Assembly (NCBI GenBank): GCA_027563935.2
Contig: CM050449.1
Location: 79,329,178-79,393,177 of the forward strand
Length of the DNA: 64,000 nt
Direction of reading: 5' to 3'
Source: Costus lasius
Lineage: Eukaryota > Streptophyta > Magnoliopsida > Zingiberales > Costaceae
Shown here in pieces: positions 22,864-34,257 of the stretch. Below the pieces are notes generated by a model. It saw only the letters and a program-made list of their open reading frames with translations, had not been told where the DNA came from and did not search any database. Every line of letters starts with the position of its first letter. Position 1 is the first letter of the stretch. The position numbers and the translations under genes were made by a program.

Positions 22864-25800
22864 CTAATGGTTGAGAAATCTCAAACCCATATTATTACAG
22901 TGCTGCTCATGCTTCTGCTGCGCCAGAGGCTTGGTAAGCGGGTCTGCCAGATTGTCATCTGTATGAACCTTGCATATTTTGATCTCGCCTCGATCAATGA
23001 TCTCCCGGATCAAGTGAAACCGTCTCTGTATGTGCTTGGACTTCTGGTGCGACCGTGGTTCCTTTGCTTGTGCGATTGCTCCAGTGTTATCACAGAAGAT
23101 AACCAAAGGATCAGCACTCGAAGGAACGACACCAAGTTCTCTCACGAACTTACGAATCCACACTGCCTCCTTGGATGCTTCCGAGGCTGCAACATACTCG
23201 GCTTCTGTTGTGGAATCAGCAACAGTTGACTGTTTGAAACTCTTCCACACCACAGCACCTCCATTCAAGCTGAAAACATAGCCTGATTGCGATCGGAAAT
23301 CATCCTGGTCCGTCTGGAACGAAGTGTCAGTATATCCCTCTATACTGAGTTCTTCCTGACCACCATATATCAAGAACATATCTTTGGTCCTCCGCAGATA
23401 TTTTATAATGTTCTTGACTGCAATCCAGTGCGCCATACCTGGATTACTTTGGAATCGACTGGTCACGCTTAACCCGTAAGCGACGTCTGGGCGAGTACAC
23501 AACATCGCATACATGATGGACCCAATAGCCGAAGCATAAGGCGTATTGTCCATTTCATCTTTCTCAGTCTGTGTTTGTGGACACTGACTCTTCGAAAGAT
23601 TCAGACCATGTCTGACTGGAAGATATCCACGTTTAGAATTCTCTAAATGGAATCTCTCCAGGACCTTATCGATGTAAGTACTCTGGCACAGCCCGAGAAG
23701 CCTCTTAGATCTATCCCGGTAGATCTTTACACCTAACACATAGGCTGCTTCTCCTAGATCTTTCATCTGGAAACATTTTCCTAACCATGCTTTAACAGCA
23801 TGCAGTTCAGGAATATCATTTCCAATGATTAAGATATCATCGACGTAGAGGATTAGGAATGTAATTACGCTCCCACTAAACCTCTTATATACACACGGGT
23901 CATCCTCGTTCTTGATGAAACCAAACTCAGAGATTGATTCATCAAAACGAATATTCCAGCTCCTAGATGCTTGTTTCAATCCATAAATGGATTTCTTTAA
24001 CTTGCATATTTTATGACGATCTGCTGGATTAGTGAAACCCTCAGGTTGTGTCATATACACATCCTCATCCAGATTTCCATTAAGGAAAGCTGTCTTCACA
24101 TCCATCTGCCAGATCTCATAATCATAATATGCTGCTATCGCGAAAAGAATCCGAATAGACTTAAACATGGCTACAGGTGAGAAAGTTTCATCATAATCTA
24201 TCCCGTAGATTTGTTTGAAACCTTTCGCAACTAGCCTGCCTTTATAGGTAACCACGTTACCATCCATGTCAATCTTCTTCTTGAAGATCCATTTACAGCC
24301 TATAGGGATTACTCCCGGAGGCGGATCAACCAAATCCCAGACTTGGTTATCTGACATGGAGTCCATCTCGGCTCGCATAGCATCAAGCCATCTAGCTGAC
24401 TCCGGTCCACTGACCGCATCCGCATAAGTTAGGGGTTCATCATTATCAATGATGTAGACTCCGTCATAGCGCTCAGGCTGTCGACGGATCCTTCCCGATC
24501 TCCGCGGTTCCCGTGTTATCTGAGCCTCAGGTTGTTCAATAACCTGATCCACTGGCTCAGGCTCATCCAACTGAGCTTGACTACTTTGTCCTTCCTCTGG
24601 ATTTTCATCCAGCTTTATTTCTCTCCCACTGGCCTCTTGCAGAAGAAACTCCTTCTCAAGGAATATGGCCGTCCGAGCAACAAAAACTTTGTTCTCCTTG
24701 GGATCGTAGAAATAATAACCCTTAGTTTCCTTAGGGTAACCGACAAAGATGCATTTGTCAGATCTGCTCTCTAGTTTCCCAGAGGCGAGCTTTTTGACAT
24801 AAGCCTCGCAACCCCAGATCCTGATAAATGTCAAGCTTGGCTGTTTCCCATACCATAATTCATATGGCGTCATTGAAACTGCCTTAGATGGCACTCGGTT
24901 TAGTACCTTTGCAGCTGTTTCCAGTGCAAAACCCCAAAAGGAGTATGGAAGTGTAGCCTGACTCATCATAGAACGAACCATATCAAGTAACGTTCTATTT
25001 CTCCTCTCGGACACACCATTCCATTGCGGTGTTCCTGGCGGAGTGAGCTGTGAGATAATCCCACACTCTTTCAGATAGTCAGTAAACGCATGACTTAGGT
25101 ATTCTCCACCTCGATCAGAACGAAGTGCCTTGATATTTCGGCCTAACTGATTTTGTACTTCATTCTTGAACTCTTTGAACTTGTCAAAAGATTCACTTTT
25201 ATGTCTCATTAAATAGACATACCCATACCTACTGAAATCATCAGTAAAGGTAATGAAGTACTGATAGCCACCTCTGGCATGTTTACTAAATGGCCCACAC
25301 ACATCACTGTGTATAAGGTCAAGTAAACCTGAAGCCCTTTGACCTTTCTTAGAAAAAGGTGACTTCGTCATTTTACCCATTAAACAAGCTTTGCATGTAT
25401 CAATCTCCTTATAGGAGAATGATCCCAGCAGTCCATGATCATGCAACCGCTTAATGCGCTTCTCGTTTATATGGCCTAAACGACTGTGCCATAGCAAGGT
25501 GCTGTCATCAGCATACTTGGCTTTCTTATTATCAATGTTTTGTATAGAATTTTCCATGTCCAACATGAATAACCCATTGTTAATTGAACCAGTTCCATAC
25601 ACAATATTATCTAGAGATAAAACACACTTTGAAATATTGCATTCAAAGGCAAATCCTTTCCTGACAAGAGCAGGAATAGAGATAATATTCTTCGTGATAC
25701 TTGGTACAAAATAACAATTGTTTAATTCCAATACAATGCCAGATGGTAAAGAAATGAAATAGTCTCCTACAGCAACAGCAGCAACCCGTGCCCCGTTTCC

Positions 25801-26748
25801 AACTCGTAGGTCTACCTCATGCTGTCCCACCTGTCTTCTTCTCTTGAGTTCCTGTACATTTGAACAAATGTGAACTCCACATGCAGTGTCCAACACCCAT
25901 GAAATAGAAGAAGAAGATAACATGACCTCAGTCACATATATACCTGAGCCAGAAGCGATGCTTCCCCTCTTATCTCCTTGGAGCGCTTTACAGTCCTTTT
26001 TCCAGTGACCCAGCTGGCCACAGTGGAAACACCTGTTGTCCTTCGACCGCTTCACCTTCTGTTTCAGAGCCTTGCTGTAATTCTTGACAGGGGCCTTGCC
26101 CTTCTTCCCCTTCTTCTTGTTCCTAGAAGGAACCATCAAGACAGAGGTTGAAGGCTTACCCTTCAGAGTTTCCTCAGTTGTCAAGAGCATATTCAACAGC
26201 TCTGCCGGTGTACAATCGATTTTGTTCATATTAAAGTTAATAATGAACGCATCGAAAGAAGGCGGGAGAGACTGCAGAATAATATCAACAGCAAGCTCCT
26301 GGTTGATGGTATGCCCCAGTTTCTCCAGAGCCTCCTTGTGCCCAATCATCTTGAGCACGTGAGCTCCCACTGGGCTCCCCTCAGCCAGTTTGCTCTGAAA
26401 GAAGAGCTTTGTCAGATTATAGCGTTCTGTCCTCGCCTGTGCAGCATACAGCATCTTGAGGTTCGCTATAATCTCTATAGCCGACATATCCTCATGCTGA
26501 CGCTGCAGCGGTGGCATCATAGACGCAAGCATCAGGCAAGCGACATCAATGCTATCATTGACGTGCTTTTCATAGGCATCCCGAACCGCCCTTGCGGCGT
26601 TCGGAGCGGGCTGCGGCGGTATCGCCGTCTCGAGGACATACAGTTTCCTCTCTGCCTTAAGAACGATCTTAAGGTGTCCAAACCAGTCAGAGAAGTTCGG
26701 CCCAGCAAACTTCTCCCTTTCCAGTAGGGATCGCACATTGAAGCTCAT
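22864..26748 (-). CDS. Cop4 gag-pol polyprotein (1294 aa), intact
   Basis: This is a single uninterrupted frame from MSFNVRSLLEREKF to LRFLNH. Domains by residue are: gag capsid about 1-235; a CCHC knuckle at 240-253 (C240, C243, H248, C253); an aspartic protease with DTAC at 287-290; the pre-integrase HHCC region around 421-455; the integrase core with D482, D545 and E581 (the D-D35-E spacing); RT about 806-1050 with MDVKTAFLNG (D883) and YVDD at 968-971; and RNase H with D1141, E1182 and D1220. The integrase-before-RT order defines Ty1/copia. The polyprotein would self-cleave to give capsid, protease, integrase and RT/RNase H. From memory it looks closest to the Angela/TAR branch, but this is unverified. 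No key residue is missing. Confidence 0.95.
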   Translation of the reverse strand: MSFNVRSLLEREKFAGPNFSDWFGHLKIVLKAERKLYVLETAIPPQPAPNAARAVRDAYEKHVNDSIDVACLMLASMMPPLQRQHEDMSAIEIIANLKMLYAAQARTERYNLTKLFFQSKLAEGSPVGAHVLKMIGHKEALEKLGHTINQELAVDIILQSLPPSFDAFIINFNMNKIDCTPAELLNMLLTTEETLKGKPSTSVLMVPSRNKKKGKKGKAPVKNYSKALKQKVKRSKDNRCFHCGQLGHWKKDCKALQGDKRGSIASGSGIYVTEVMLSSSSISWVLDTACGVHICSNVQELKRRRQVGQHEVDLRVGNGARVAAVAVGDYFISLPSGIVLELNNCYFVPSITKNIISIPALVRKGFAFECNISKCVLSLDNIVYGTGSINNGLFMLDMENSIQNIDNKKAKYADDSTLLWHSRLGHINEKRIKRLHDHGLLGSFSYKEIDTCKACLMGKMTKSPFSKKGQRASGLLDLIHSDVCGPFSKHARGGYQYFITFTDDFSRYGYVYLMRHKSESFDKFKEFKNEVQNQLGRNIKALRSDRGGEYLSHAFTDYLKECGIISQLTPPGTPQWNGVSERRNRTLLDMVRSMMSQATLPYSFWGFALETAAKVLNRVPSKAVSMTPYELWYGKQPSLTFIRIWGCEAYVKKLASGKLESRSDKCIFVGYPKETKGYYFYDPKENKVFVARTAIFLEKEFLLQEASGREIKLDENPEEGQSSQAQLDEPEPVDQVIEQPEAQITREPRRSGRIRRQPERYDGVYIIDNDEPLTYADAVSGPESARWLDAMRAEMDSMSDNQVWDLVDPPPGVIPIGCKWIFKKKIDMDGNVVTYKGRLVAKGFKQIYGIDYDETFSPVAMFKSIRILFAIAAYYDYEIWQMDVKTAFLNGNLDEDVYMTQPEGFTNPADRHKICKLKKSIYGLKQASRSWNIRFDESISEFGFIKNEDDPCVYKRFSGSVITFLILYVDDILIIGNDIPELHAVKAWLGKCFQMKDLGEAAYVLGVKIYRDRSKRLLGLCQSTYIDKVLERFHLENSKRGYLPVRHGLNLSKSQCPQTQTEKDEMDNTPYASAIGSIMYAMLCTRPDVAYGLSVTSRFQSNPGMAHWIAVKNIIKYLRRTKDMFLIYGGQEELSIEGYTDTSFQTDQDDFRSQSGYVFSLNGGAVVWKSFKQSTVADSTTEAEYVAASEASKEAVWIRKFVRELGVVPSSADPLVIFCDNTGAIAQAKEPRSHQKSKHIQRRFHLIREIIDRGEIKICKVHTDDNLADPLTKPLAQQKHEQHCNNMGLRFLNH

Positions 26749-28607
26749 GGTGTTCGTTGCTGCAGTTATCTACAACAATGCAAGAACAGCAAGGTTAGTA
26801 TCAATGTTCAGAATCAATCCAGGACTTAAGAAAGATTCTTTTCTCACTATTTTGTCTGACTGAAAAATCCAGTAAACAGTCCGAAAGAGTAACACTCTTT
26901 TAGTGAGATGGGATCCAGATTTCATACTTGGTCTCCGCGTCCCGCTCAGGCGAGATAAGATGCACAGAGATGACAAGCACTAATTTCTGGTAGGCTGTCC
27001 CAGCCAATCGCCAACCCGTGCGATTCCCCTTCATCTGGGCAATCCAGCAGACTGTGCCAACTGAGTTGGTACAACACAGTCTCTGATCCCACAGATGGCT
27101 GCCTCCATGTGCTACCATATGCGCCACATATGTAGCCTACATGGTCAAGCTGACCTGACCTACTCCCTGGACCACCACGTGCTATGCTGAGCAACGAGAA
27201 GGGATAAATCCCTACTCTGTAACACGCAGGTGTAATCGCGCACCGTCTGAAGATAGATGGACGTGCCCACTGAGTGGGTTCAACACGGCTCCAACGATAG
27301 TCAGAACAGTGAGGTTTCGCGTCAGAAGGCATTACGTGCTTGATATATTAGCGTTGGATTTTAACGGTCTTTTATCTTCTTACTATCAGGCATATCCTAT
27401 GGCTATAGCAGAAGATAAACACATGCAATTCTAATTATATAAGCAATAAATAGAAAGCATGATCTTATGTGGTAAAAGCCCATGAACCCTAGAAAGACCT
27501 TAATTTTACTTAAGTCTTCACTTGAGCTCTTTTGCATCTCATCTGGTCCAACCCAGGGCCCTAGCGCCAAGAGCACCTCAGGTGCGCCACCAGGTGAATG
27601 CCCATCTAGGATGTGTGCCTTTATGCTCTTGTCTAATCAAAAACATTTTGATCTATCTAGACAAGCTTTGACTCGCAGGTCAATTATACAATAAATTAAT
27701 AAAAAAATGTGATTCGCAGATCACAATAATATTAACTTGTAATTTACCAGGCACGCAGGCCCCAGCACAGCACACATTAGGGCAACCCACATAAGATTAA
27801 ATAAACAAGCATATGGTATCAAAACAACATGTGATCCATTCATGAAATTAAATTTTGAAAAACCCCATGGTATCAATTTTAATTTCCTTATGTGCTCTAC
27901 AACCTTACAATGGTCCATTGATAGGGATCCACTCATCCATCTAGTCAGATCCTCTGCCCTTGCATGCACCGAGTCCTAACTGACCCGTGTTGACCTAATG
28001 GTCAACCATGCATGCGCCAAGGGCTGAACCACCCTCATGAGTTTTGGCAAGCGGGTGTGACCCCGGGCCTAACTCATGTGTGTTCAGTAGTTGTCTCAAC
28101 CAGACCTCGCTACACGCCCTGGATGCAGTCGACCTATAGCCACCTCGTGCTTGCGCATAGGTGCTATCTGGTCAACCCATCTAGGCTGTCAGATGGTCTG
28201 ATCAGACTAGTTGGATCTAACCTAGAAGATGCTTTCAACCCCATCAACCCATCTAAGGATTCATAGTAGGGGCACCTTAGATCTAAGTAGGCGCGCAAGA
28301 TGTAAGTTTTATAAAACATCTAGAACATGCGCAAACAAACAAAACAACATGCTTCACTTGAGAACATAAGATATATCTCATATCTAGCATATTGATAACC
28401 CTTAGATCTAAGGGGGTCCCCTTCAAGGGGGAGCGCAAACTTTAGGGGGTCCCCTTCAAGGGGGAGCGCAAACTTCATGTAACCATGATACAAGCGCAAA
28501 CATAGCCAATGTAAACCATGCATCATGAAAACAAAGCATCAAGTAAGCGCAACATGTATGGATCACAAACACTTCAAAGCAATCATATAGATCATATCGA
28601 AAGCCTA
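26749..28607 (-). other. Cop4 long 5' leader
   Basis: About 1.9 kb lies between the primer site and the gag ATG. Short frames on both strands show no recognisable domain. The half next to gag is shared with the leaders of Cop3, Cop5 and Cop6, for example around 26900-27330. Such leaders of copia elements carry packaging and dimerisation signals. I cannot place them here. Confidence 0.7.
28411..28476 (-). repeat. 33-bp tandem duplication in Cop4 leader
   Basis: The two units, 28411-28443 and 28444-28476, differ only in the last base. Each contains GTCCCCTTCAAGGGGGAGCG, which is the terminal sequence of the Cop3/Cop6 LTR family, not of the Cop4 LTR. The other leaders lack it. Confidence 0.85.
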
Positions 28608-28621
28608 GCTCTGATACCAAT
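28608..28621 (-). promoter_or_regulatory. Cop4 primer-binding site
   Basis: On the minus strand ATTGGTATCAGAGC follows the 5' LTR. TGGTATCAGAGC is complementary to the 3' end of plant initiator Met tRNA, the usual copia primer. The same site occurs at 36058-36071 (Cop3), 57730-57743 (Cop5) and 47645-47658 (Cop6). Confidence 0.88.
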
Positions 28622-30350
28622 TGAAAGAAACCCTTATTTAAGGGGGTGAAACCCTAAACATGCGCATCTAGCAAGCATGACGGAAAGAGGGTTTCTAAAA
28701 GATCGTATATGACAACCATATGATCAACTTGAAGCTATGAGTTTAGATCTATACCATAGCCATAGATTGGAGGTCGGCTTGGAAGAAGAGAGCAACTTTG
28801 ATCTCCTCCAAAAGTTCACACACAAAGGCGATGAAGACTCCCAACTTGCGCACCTCTTGTGCTAGCAAAAGTGCCAAGATGTCAATCATCGAGTGTAGGG
28901 AAGAGATGAAGACTTTCTTTTGCTTGGCCGGTTCCTCCTCTTCTCGTCAACACCCTCACTTGCTCGAGAGCAAAAATCGTTTTTTTTTCCAAAAACCAGA
29001 GAGAGGTGTAACCGAAAAACATTAGGGAGACTTCAAGCCATGAACGCATATGCGTTTTCATTTTGGAACTTTCCAAAAATGGCAACCATTAAGAGTATGC
29101 GTTCATGCGTTCATGTCTCCATGAACCAAACGCAACTCCTTCTCCCTCTTGAACCATTCGCTCAACCCATGAGCCGGTTCAATACCCTTGGTTCAATAGC
29201 GAAACCAAATCAGCCCAAGCATTAAGTCTAGATCAAATTAGACCCCAAAGTCCAAGATCTGACCATTCATCATCTGACGCTTCTGATCGCATCGATCTAG
29301 CATCATCTCTCTCGATCGAAGCTTACCGATCTAAAGCCCTAATCAATCAAACATGATCAGACCAGATCTCACTTACAATCAGAGATTAAATCCCTTTAAA
29401 CTGAACCGAAACAATTCAGTCCACACGATCTGACTTAAGCAAGCCATATCACCAAATTGTGCGACCCTAAGGGTTTCCTTTAAATGTCGGTAACGATAAC
29501 TTTCGTTATCACGATCAGTGAGGGGTATCTAGCAACACATCACTGTCTCCCGATATAAAGGAAAGAGTCTTCCAAGACTACACCCAAAACCATGGCACAA
29601 GTGTGAATCAAACTCACGAGGCATGCATGTTTCCTTTGCCACTGGATGTTCTTATTGGATAAGCATGTCAAGCCTGTAACTCCAATACGATGAGCATGAT
29701 TAGATCAGATGAACACAGTCATCTGGGTATGGCCATACACTATCTCAATCATCTCATATAGGGGGGGCCCTTTAGAACATCACACTCCTTAAACAAGGAG
29801 ACGGCAATCCTTTATCTATCACAAGTGCCCTAACCTGACTCAAGCTCACCATCCAAGATAGTCTATAATCATTATGTTTCAAATGATATTGAACTACCTC
29901 AAAACAATGACAATCATCATTTAGAAACACAAGTGATCTCAAGTCAAAGGACATGTGCCACTTGCTGCTTACAAGGATCATTCACATTGTGACAAGCAAT
30001 GGAATATCCCAGTAGGGTCTGTCCAGTACATCCAATGTACCCATGAGTCTACATCTTATTCCATGCTCGAAGCATCCTATAAGATTAGCACACATATTAG
30101 TCTCACTCATATCAAGGCTGTCTCATGTTCACCAAGATATCTCGACTAAGGACATATAGCCTGTCAGCCTAGCTGAACAGCTTTGAGACATTATTCAGAA
30201 GTACACTTATTACAGCAAACAAGGTAACAACCTGAATAATAACCATACCTTTATAAACACAAGAGTTTATTACATGATACTTATTACAATCCCAAAGGCC
30301 TCAAACATTAGCCTTAAGGGCAACATTAGCCTTAAGGGCATACCCCAACA
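28622..30350 (-). repeat. Cop4 5' LTR
   Basis: It is 1729 bases long. It equals the 3' LTR plus an 18-base tandem duplication near its inner end (ACATTAGCCTTAAGGGCA twice, about 30305-30340). It is followed by the CAATC duplication and the resumed Cop3 purine tract. Confidence 0.92.
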
Positions 30351-30372
30351 CAATCTCCCACTTGCACTTAAT

Positions 30373-33300
30373 CTAATGGTTGAGAAATCTCAAACCCATG
30401 TTATTACAGTGCTTCTCATGCTTCTGCTGCGCCAGAGGCTTGGTAAGCGGGTCTGCCAGATTGTCATCTGTATGAACCTTGCAGATTTTGATCTCACCAC
30501 GATCAATGATCTCCCAGATCAAGTGAAACCGTCTCTGTATGTGCTTGGACTTCTGGTGCGACCGTGGTTCCTTTGCTTGTGTGATTGCTCCAGTGTTATC
30601 ACAGAAGATAACCAAAGGATCAGCACACGATGGAACAACACCAAGTTCCTGAACGAACTTACGAATCCATACTGCCTCCTTAGATGCTTATGAGGCTGCA
30701 ACATACTCGGCTTCTGTTGTGGAATCAGCAACGATAGACTGTTTGAAACTTTTCCACACCACAGCTCCTCCATTCAAGCTAAAAACATAGCCTAATTGCG
30801 ATCGGAAATCATCCTGGTCCGATTGGAACGAAGCGTCAGTATATCCTTCAATACTGAGTTCTTCCTGACCACCATATATCAAGAACATATCTTTGGTCCT
30901 CCGAAGATATTTCAAAATGTTCTTGACTGCAATCCAGTGCGCCTAACCTGGATTACTTTGGAATCGACTGGTCACGCTTAACCGGTAAGCGACGTCTGGG
31001 CGAGTACACAACATCGCATACATAATGGACCCAATAGCCGAAGCATAAGGCGTATTGTCCATTTCATCTTTCTCAGTCTGTGTTTGTGGACACTGACTCT
31101 TTGAAAGATTCAGACCATGTCTGACTGGAAGATATCCTCTTTTAGAATTCTCTAAATGGAATCTCTCCAGGACTTTATCGATGTTAGTACTCTGGCACAG
31201 CCCGAGAAGCCTCTTAGATCTATCCCTGTAGATCTTCACACCTAATACATAGGCTGCTTCTCCTAGATCTTTCATCTGGAAACATTTTCTTAACCATGCT
31301 TTAACAGCATGCAGTTCAGGAATATCATTTCCAATGATTAAGATATCATCGACGTAGAGGACTAGGAAAGTAATTACGCTCCCACTAAACCTCTTATATG
31401 CACACGGGTCATCTTCATTCTTGATGAAACCAAATTCACAGATTGATTCATCAAAACGAATATTCCAGCTTCTAGATGCTTGCTTAAGTCCATAAATAGA
31501 CTTCTTTAACTTGCATATTTTATGACGATCTGATGGGTTAGTGAATCCTTCAGGTTGTGTCATATACACATCCTCATCCAGATTTCCATTAAGGAAAGCT
31601 GTCTTCACATCCATCTGCCAGATCTCATAATCATAATATGCTGCTATCGCGAAAAGAATCCGAATAGACTTAAACATGGCTACAGGTGAGAAAGTTTCAT
31701 CATAATCTATCCCGTAGATTTGTTTGAAACCTTTCGCAACTAGCCTGCCTTTATAGGTAACCACGTTACCATCCATGTCAATCTTCTTCTTGAAGATCCA
31801 TTTACAGCCTATAGGGATTACTCCCGGAGGCGGATCAACCAAATCCCAGACTTGGTTATCTGACATGGAGTCCATCTCGGCTCGCATAGCATCAAGCCAT
31901 CTAGCTGACTCCGGTCCACTGACCGCATCCGCATAAGTGAGGGGTTCATCATTATCAATGATGTAGACTCCGTCATAGCGCTCAGGCTGTCGACGGATCC
32001 TTCCCGATCTTCGTGGTTCCCGTGATATCTGAGCCTCAGGTTGTTCAATAACCTGTTCTACTGGCTCAGGCTCATCCAACTATGCTTGACTACTCTGTCC
32101 TTCTTCTGGATTCTCATCCAGCTTTATTTCTCTCCCACTGGCCTCTTGCAGAAGAAATTCCTTCTCAAGAAAAATGGCTGTCCGAGCAACAAATACCTTG
32201 TTCTCTTTGGGATCGAAGAAATAATAACCCTTAGTTTCCTTAGGGTAACCGACAAAGATACATTTCTCAGATCTACTCTCTAGTTTCCCAGAGGCGAGCT
32301 TTTTGACATAAGCCTCGCAACCCCAGATCTTAATAAATGTCAAGCTCGGCTGTTTCCCATACCATAACTCATATGGAGTCTTTAAAACTGCCTTGGATGG
32401 CACTCGGTTTAGTACCTTTGCAGCTGTTTCCAGTGCAAATCCTCAAAAGGAGTAAGGTAGAGTAACTTGACTCATCATAGAACGAACCATATCCAGTAAG
32501 GTTCGGTTCCTCCTCTCGGATACACCATTCCATTGCGGTGTTCCTGGTGGAGTGAGCTGTGAGATAATCCCACACTCCTTCAGATAGTCAGTAAACTCAC
32601 GGCTTAGGTATTCTCCACCTCGATCAGAACGAAGTGCCTTGATATTTCGGCCTAGCTGATTCTGTACTTCATTTTTGAACTCTTTGAACTTGTCAAAAGA
32701 TTCACTTTTATGTCTCATTAGATAGACATACCCATATCTACTGAAATCATCAGTAAAGGTAATGAAGTATGAATAACCACCTCTGGCATGTTTACTAAAT
32801 GGCCCACACACATCACTGTGTATAAGGTCAAGTAAACCTGAAGCCCTTTGACCTTTGTGAGGAAAAGGAGCCTTCGTCATTTTACCCATTAAACAAGCTT
32901 TGCATGTATCAATCCCCTCACAGGAGAATGATCCCAGCAGTCCATGATCATGCAACCGCTTAATGCGTTTCTTGTTAATATGGCCTAAACGACTATGCCA
33001 TAGCAAGGTGCTGTCATCAGCATACTTGGCTTTCTTATTATCAATATTTTGTATAGAACATTCCATGTCCAACATGAATAACCCATTGTTAATTGATCCA
33101 GTAGCATAAACAATATTATCATAAGAAATAACACACTTTGAAATATTGCATTCAAAGGAAAATCCTTTCCTGACAAGAGCAGGAATAGAGATAATATTCT
33201 TGGTAATGCTAGGTACAAAATAACAATTGTTTAGTTCCAATACAAGTCCAGATGGTAATGAGATGTAATATTCTCCTACAGCAACAGCAGCAACCCGTGC

Positions 33301-34257
33301 CCCGTTTCCAACTCGTAGGTCCACCTCATGCTGTCCCACCTGTCTTCTTCTCTTGAGTTCCTGTACATTTGAACAAATGTGAACTCCACATGCAGTGTCC
33401 AACACCCATGAAATAGAAGAAGAGGATATCATGACTTCAGTCACGAAAATACCTGAGCCCGAAGCGATGCTTCCCTTCTTGTCTCCTTGGAGCGCTTTAC
33501 AGTCCCTTTTCCAGTGACCCAGCTGGCCACAGTGGAAACATCTGTATTCCTTCGACCGCTTAACCTTCTGTTTCAGAGCCTTGTTGTAGTTCTTGACAGG
33601 GGCTTTGCCCTTCTTCCCCTTCTTCTTGTTCCTAGAATGGAACATCAAGACAGAGGTTGAAGGCTTGCCCTTTAGAGTTTCCTCTGTAGTCAAGAGCATA
33701 TTCAGCAACTCTGCCGGAGTACAGTCGATCTTGTTCATATTAAAATTAATAATGAACGGATCGAAAGAGGCCGGGAGAGACTGCAGAATAATGTCTACAG
33801 CAAGCTCCTGATTGATGGTATACCCCAGTTTCTCTAGAGCCTCTTTGTGCCCAATCATCTTGAGCACATGAGCTCCCACTGGACTCCCTTCAGCCAGTTT
33901 GCTCTGAAAGAAAAGCTTGGTCAAATTTTAGCGTTCAGTCCTCGCCTGTGCAGCATACAGCATCTTGGGGTTTGCTATAATTTCTATAGCAGACATATCC
34001 TCATGCTGACGCTGCAGCTGTGGCGTCATAGACGCTAGCATCAGGCAAGCGACATCAATGCTATCATTGACATGCTTTTCATAGGCATCCCGAACCGCCC
34101 TTGCGGCGTTCGGAGCGGGTTGAGGCGGTATAGCCGTCTCGAGGACAAACAGTTTCCTCTCAGCCTTAAGAACAATCTTAAGGTGTCCGTACCAGTCTGA
34201 GAAGTTTGGCCCAGCAAACTTCTCCCTTTCCAGTAGGGATCGCACATTGAAGCTCAT
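30373..34257 (-). pseudogene. Cop3 gag-pol, five in-frame stops
   Basis: The frame is colinear with the Cop4 polyprotein from MSFNVRSLLEREKF (34257) to LRFLNH (30373), all in one reading frame and with no frameshift. Stops lie at 33928-33930 (Tyr in relatives), 32443-32445 (Trp), 32080-32082 (Gln), 30943-30945 and 30688-30690 (Glu). Zinc knuckle, protease DTAC, integrase D-D-E, RT YVDD and most RNase H motifs can still be read. It cannot give a full polyprotein. Confidence 0.93.

Larger units (their letters stand above)
21133..30350 (-). mobile_element. Cop4, full-length intact Ty1/copia retrotransposon
   Basis: Both LTRs, primer site, leader, an uninterrupted gag-pol and the purine tract are all present. 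A perfect CAATC duplication flanks it (21128-21132 and 30351-30355). The insertion point is the junction between the Cop3 3' LTR and its purine tract. The LTR pair differs by about five substitutions and one 18-base duplication by eye, the least of any pair here, so it is probably the youngest insertion. It has every part needed for autonomous movement. Whether it is transcribed cannot be seen. Confidence 0.93.

Noticed and set aside
28608..28621. GCTCTGATACCA stretches as parts of tRNA genes
   Set aside because: They only match the tRNA 3' end and always lie next to an LTR, so they are primer sites. No cloverleaf sequence follows.
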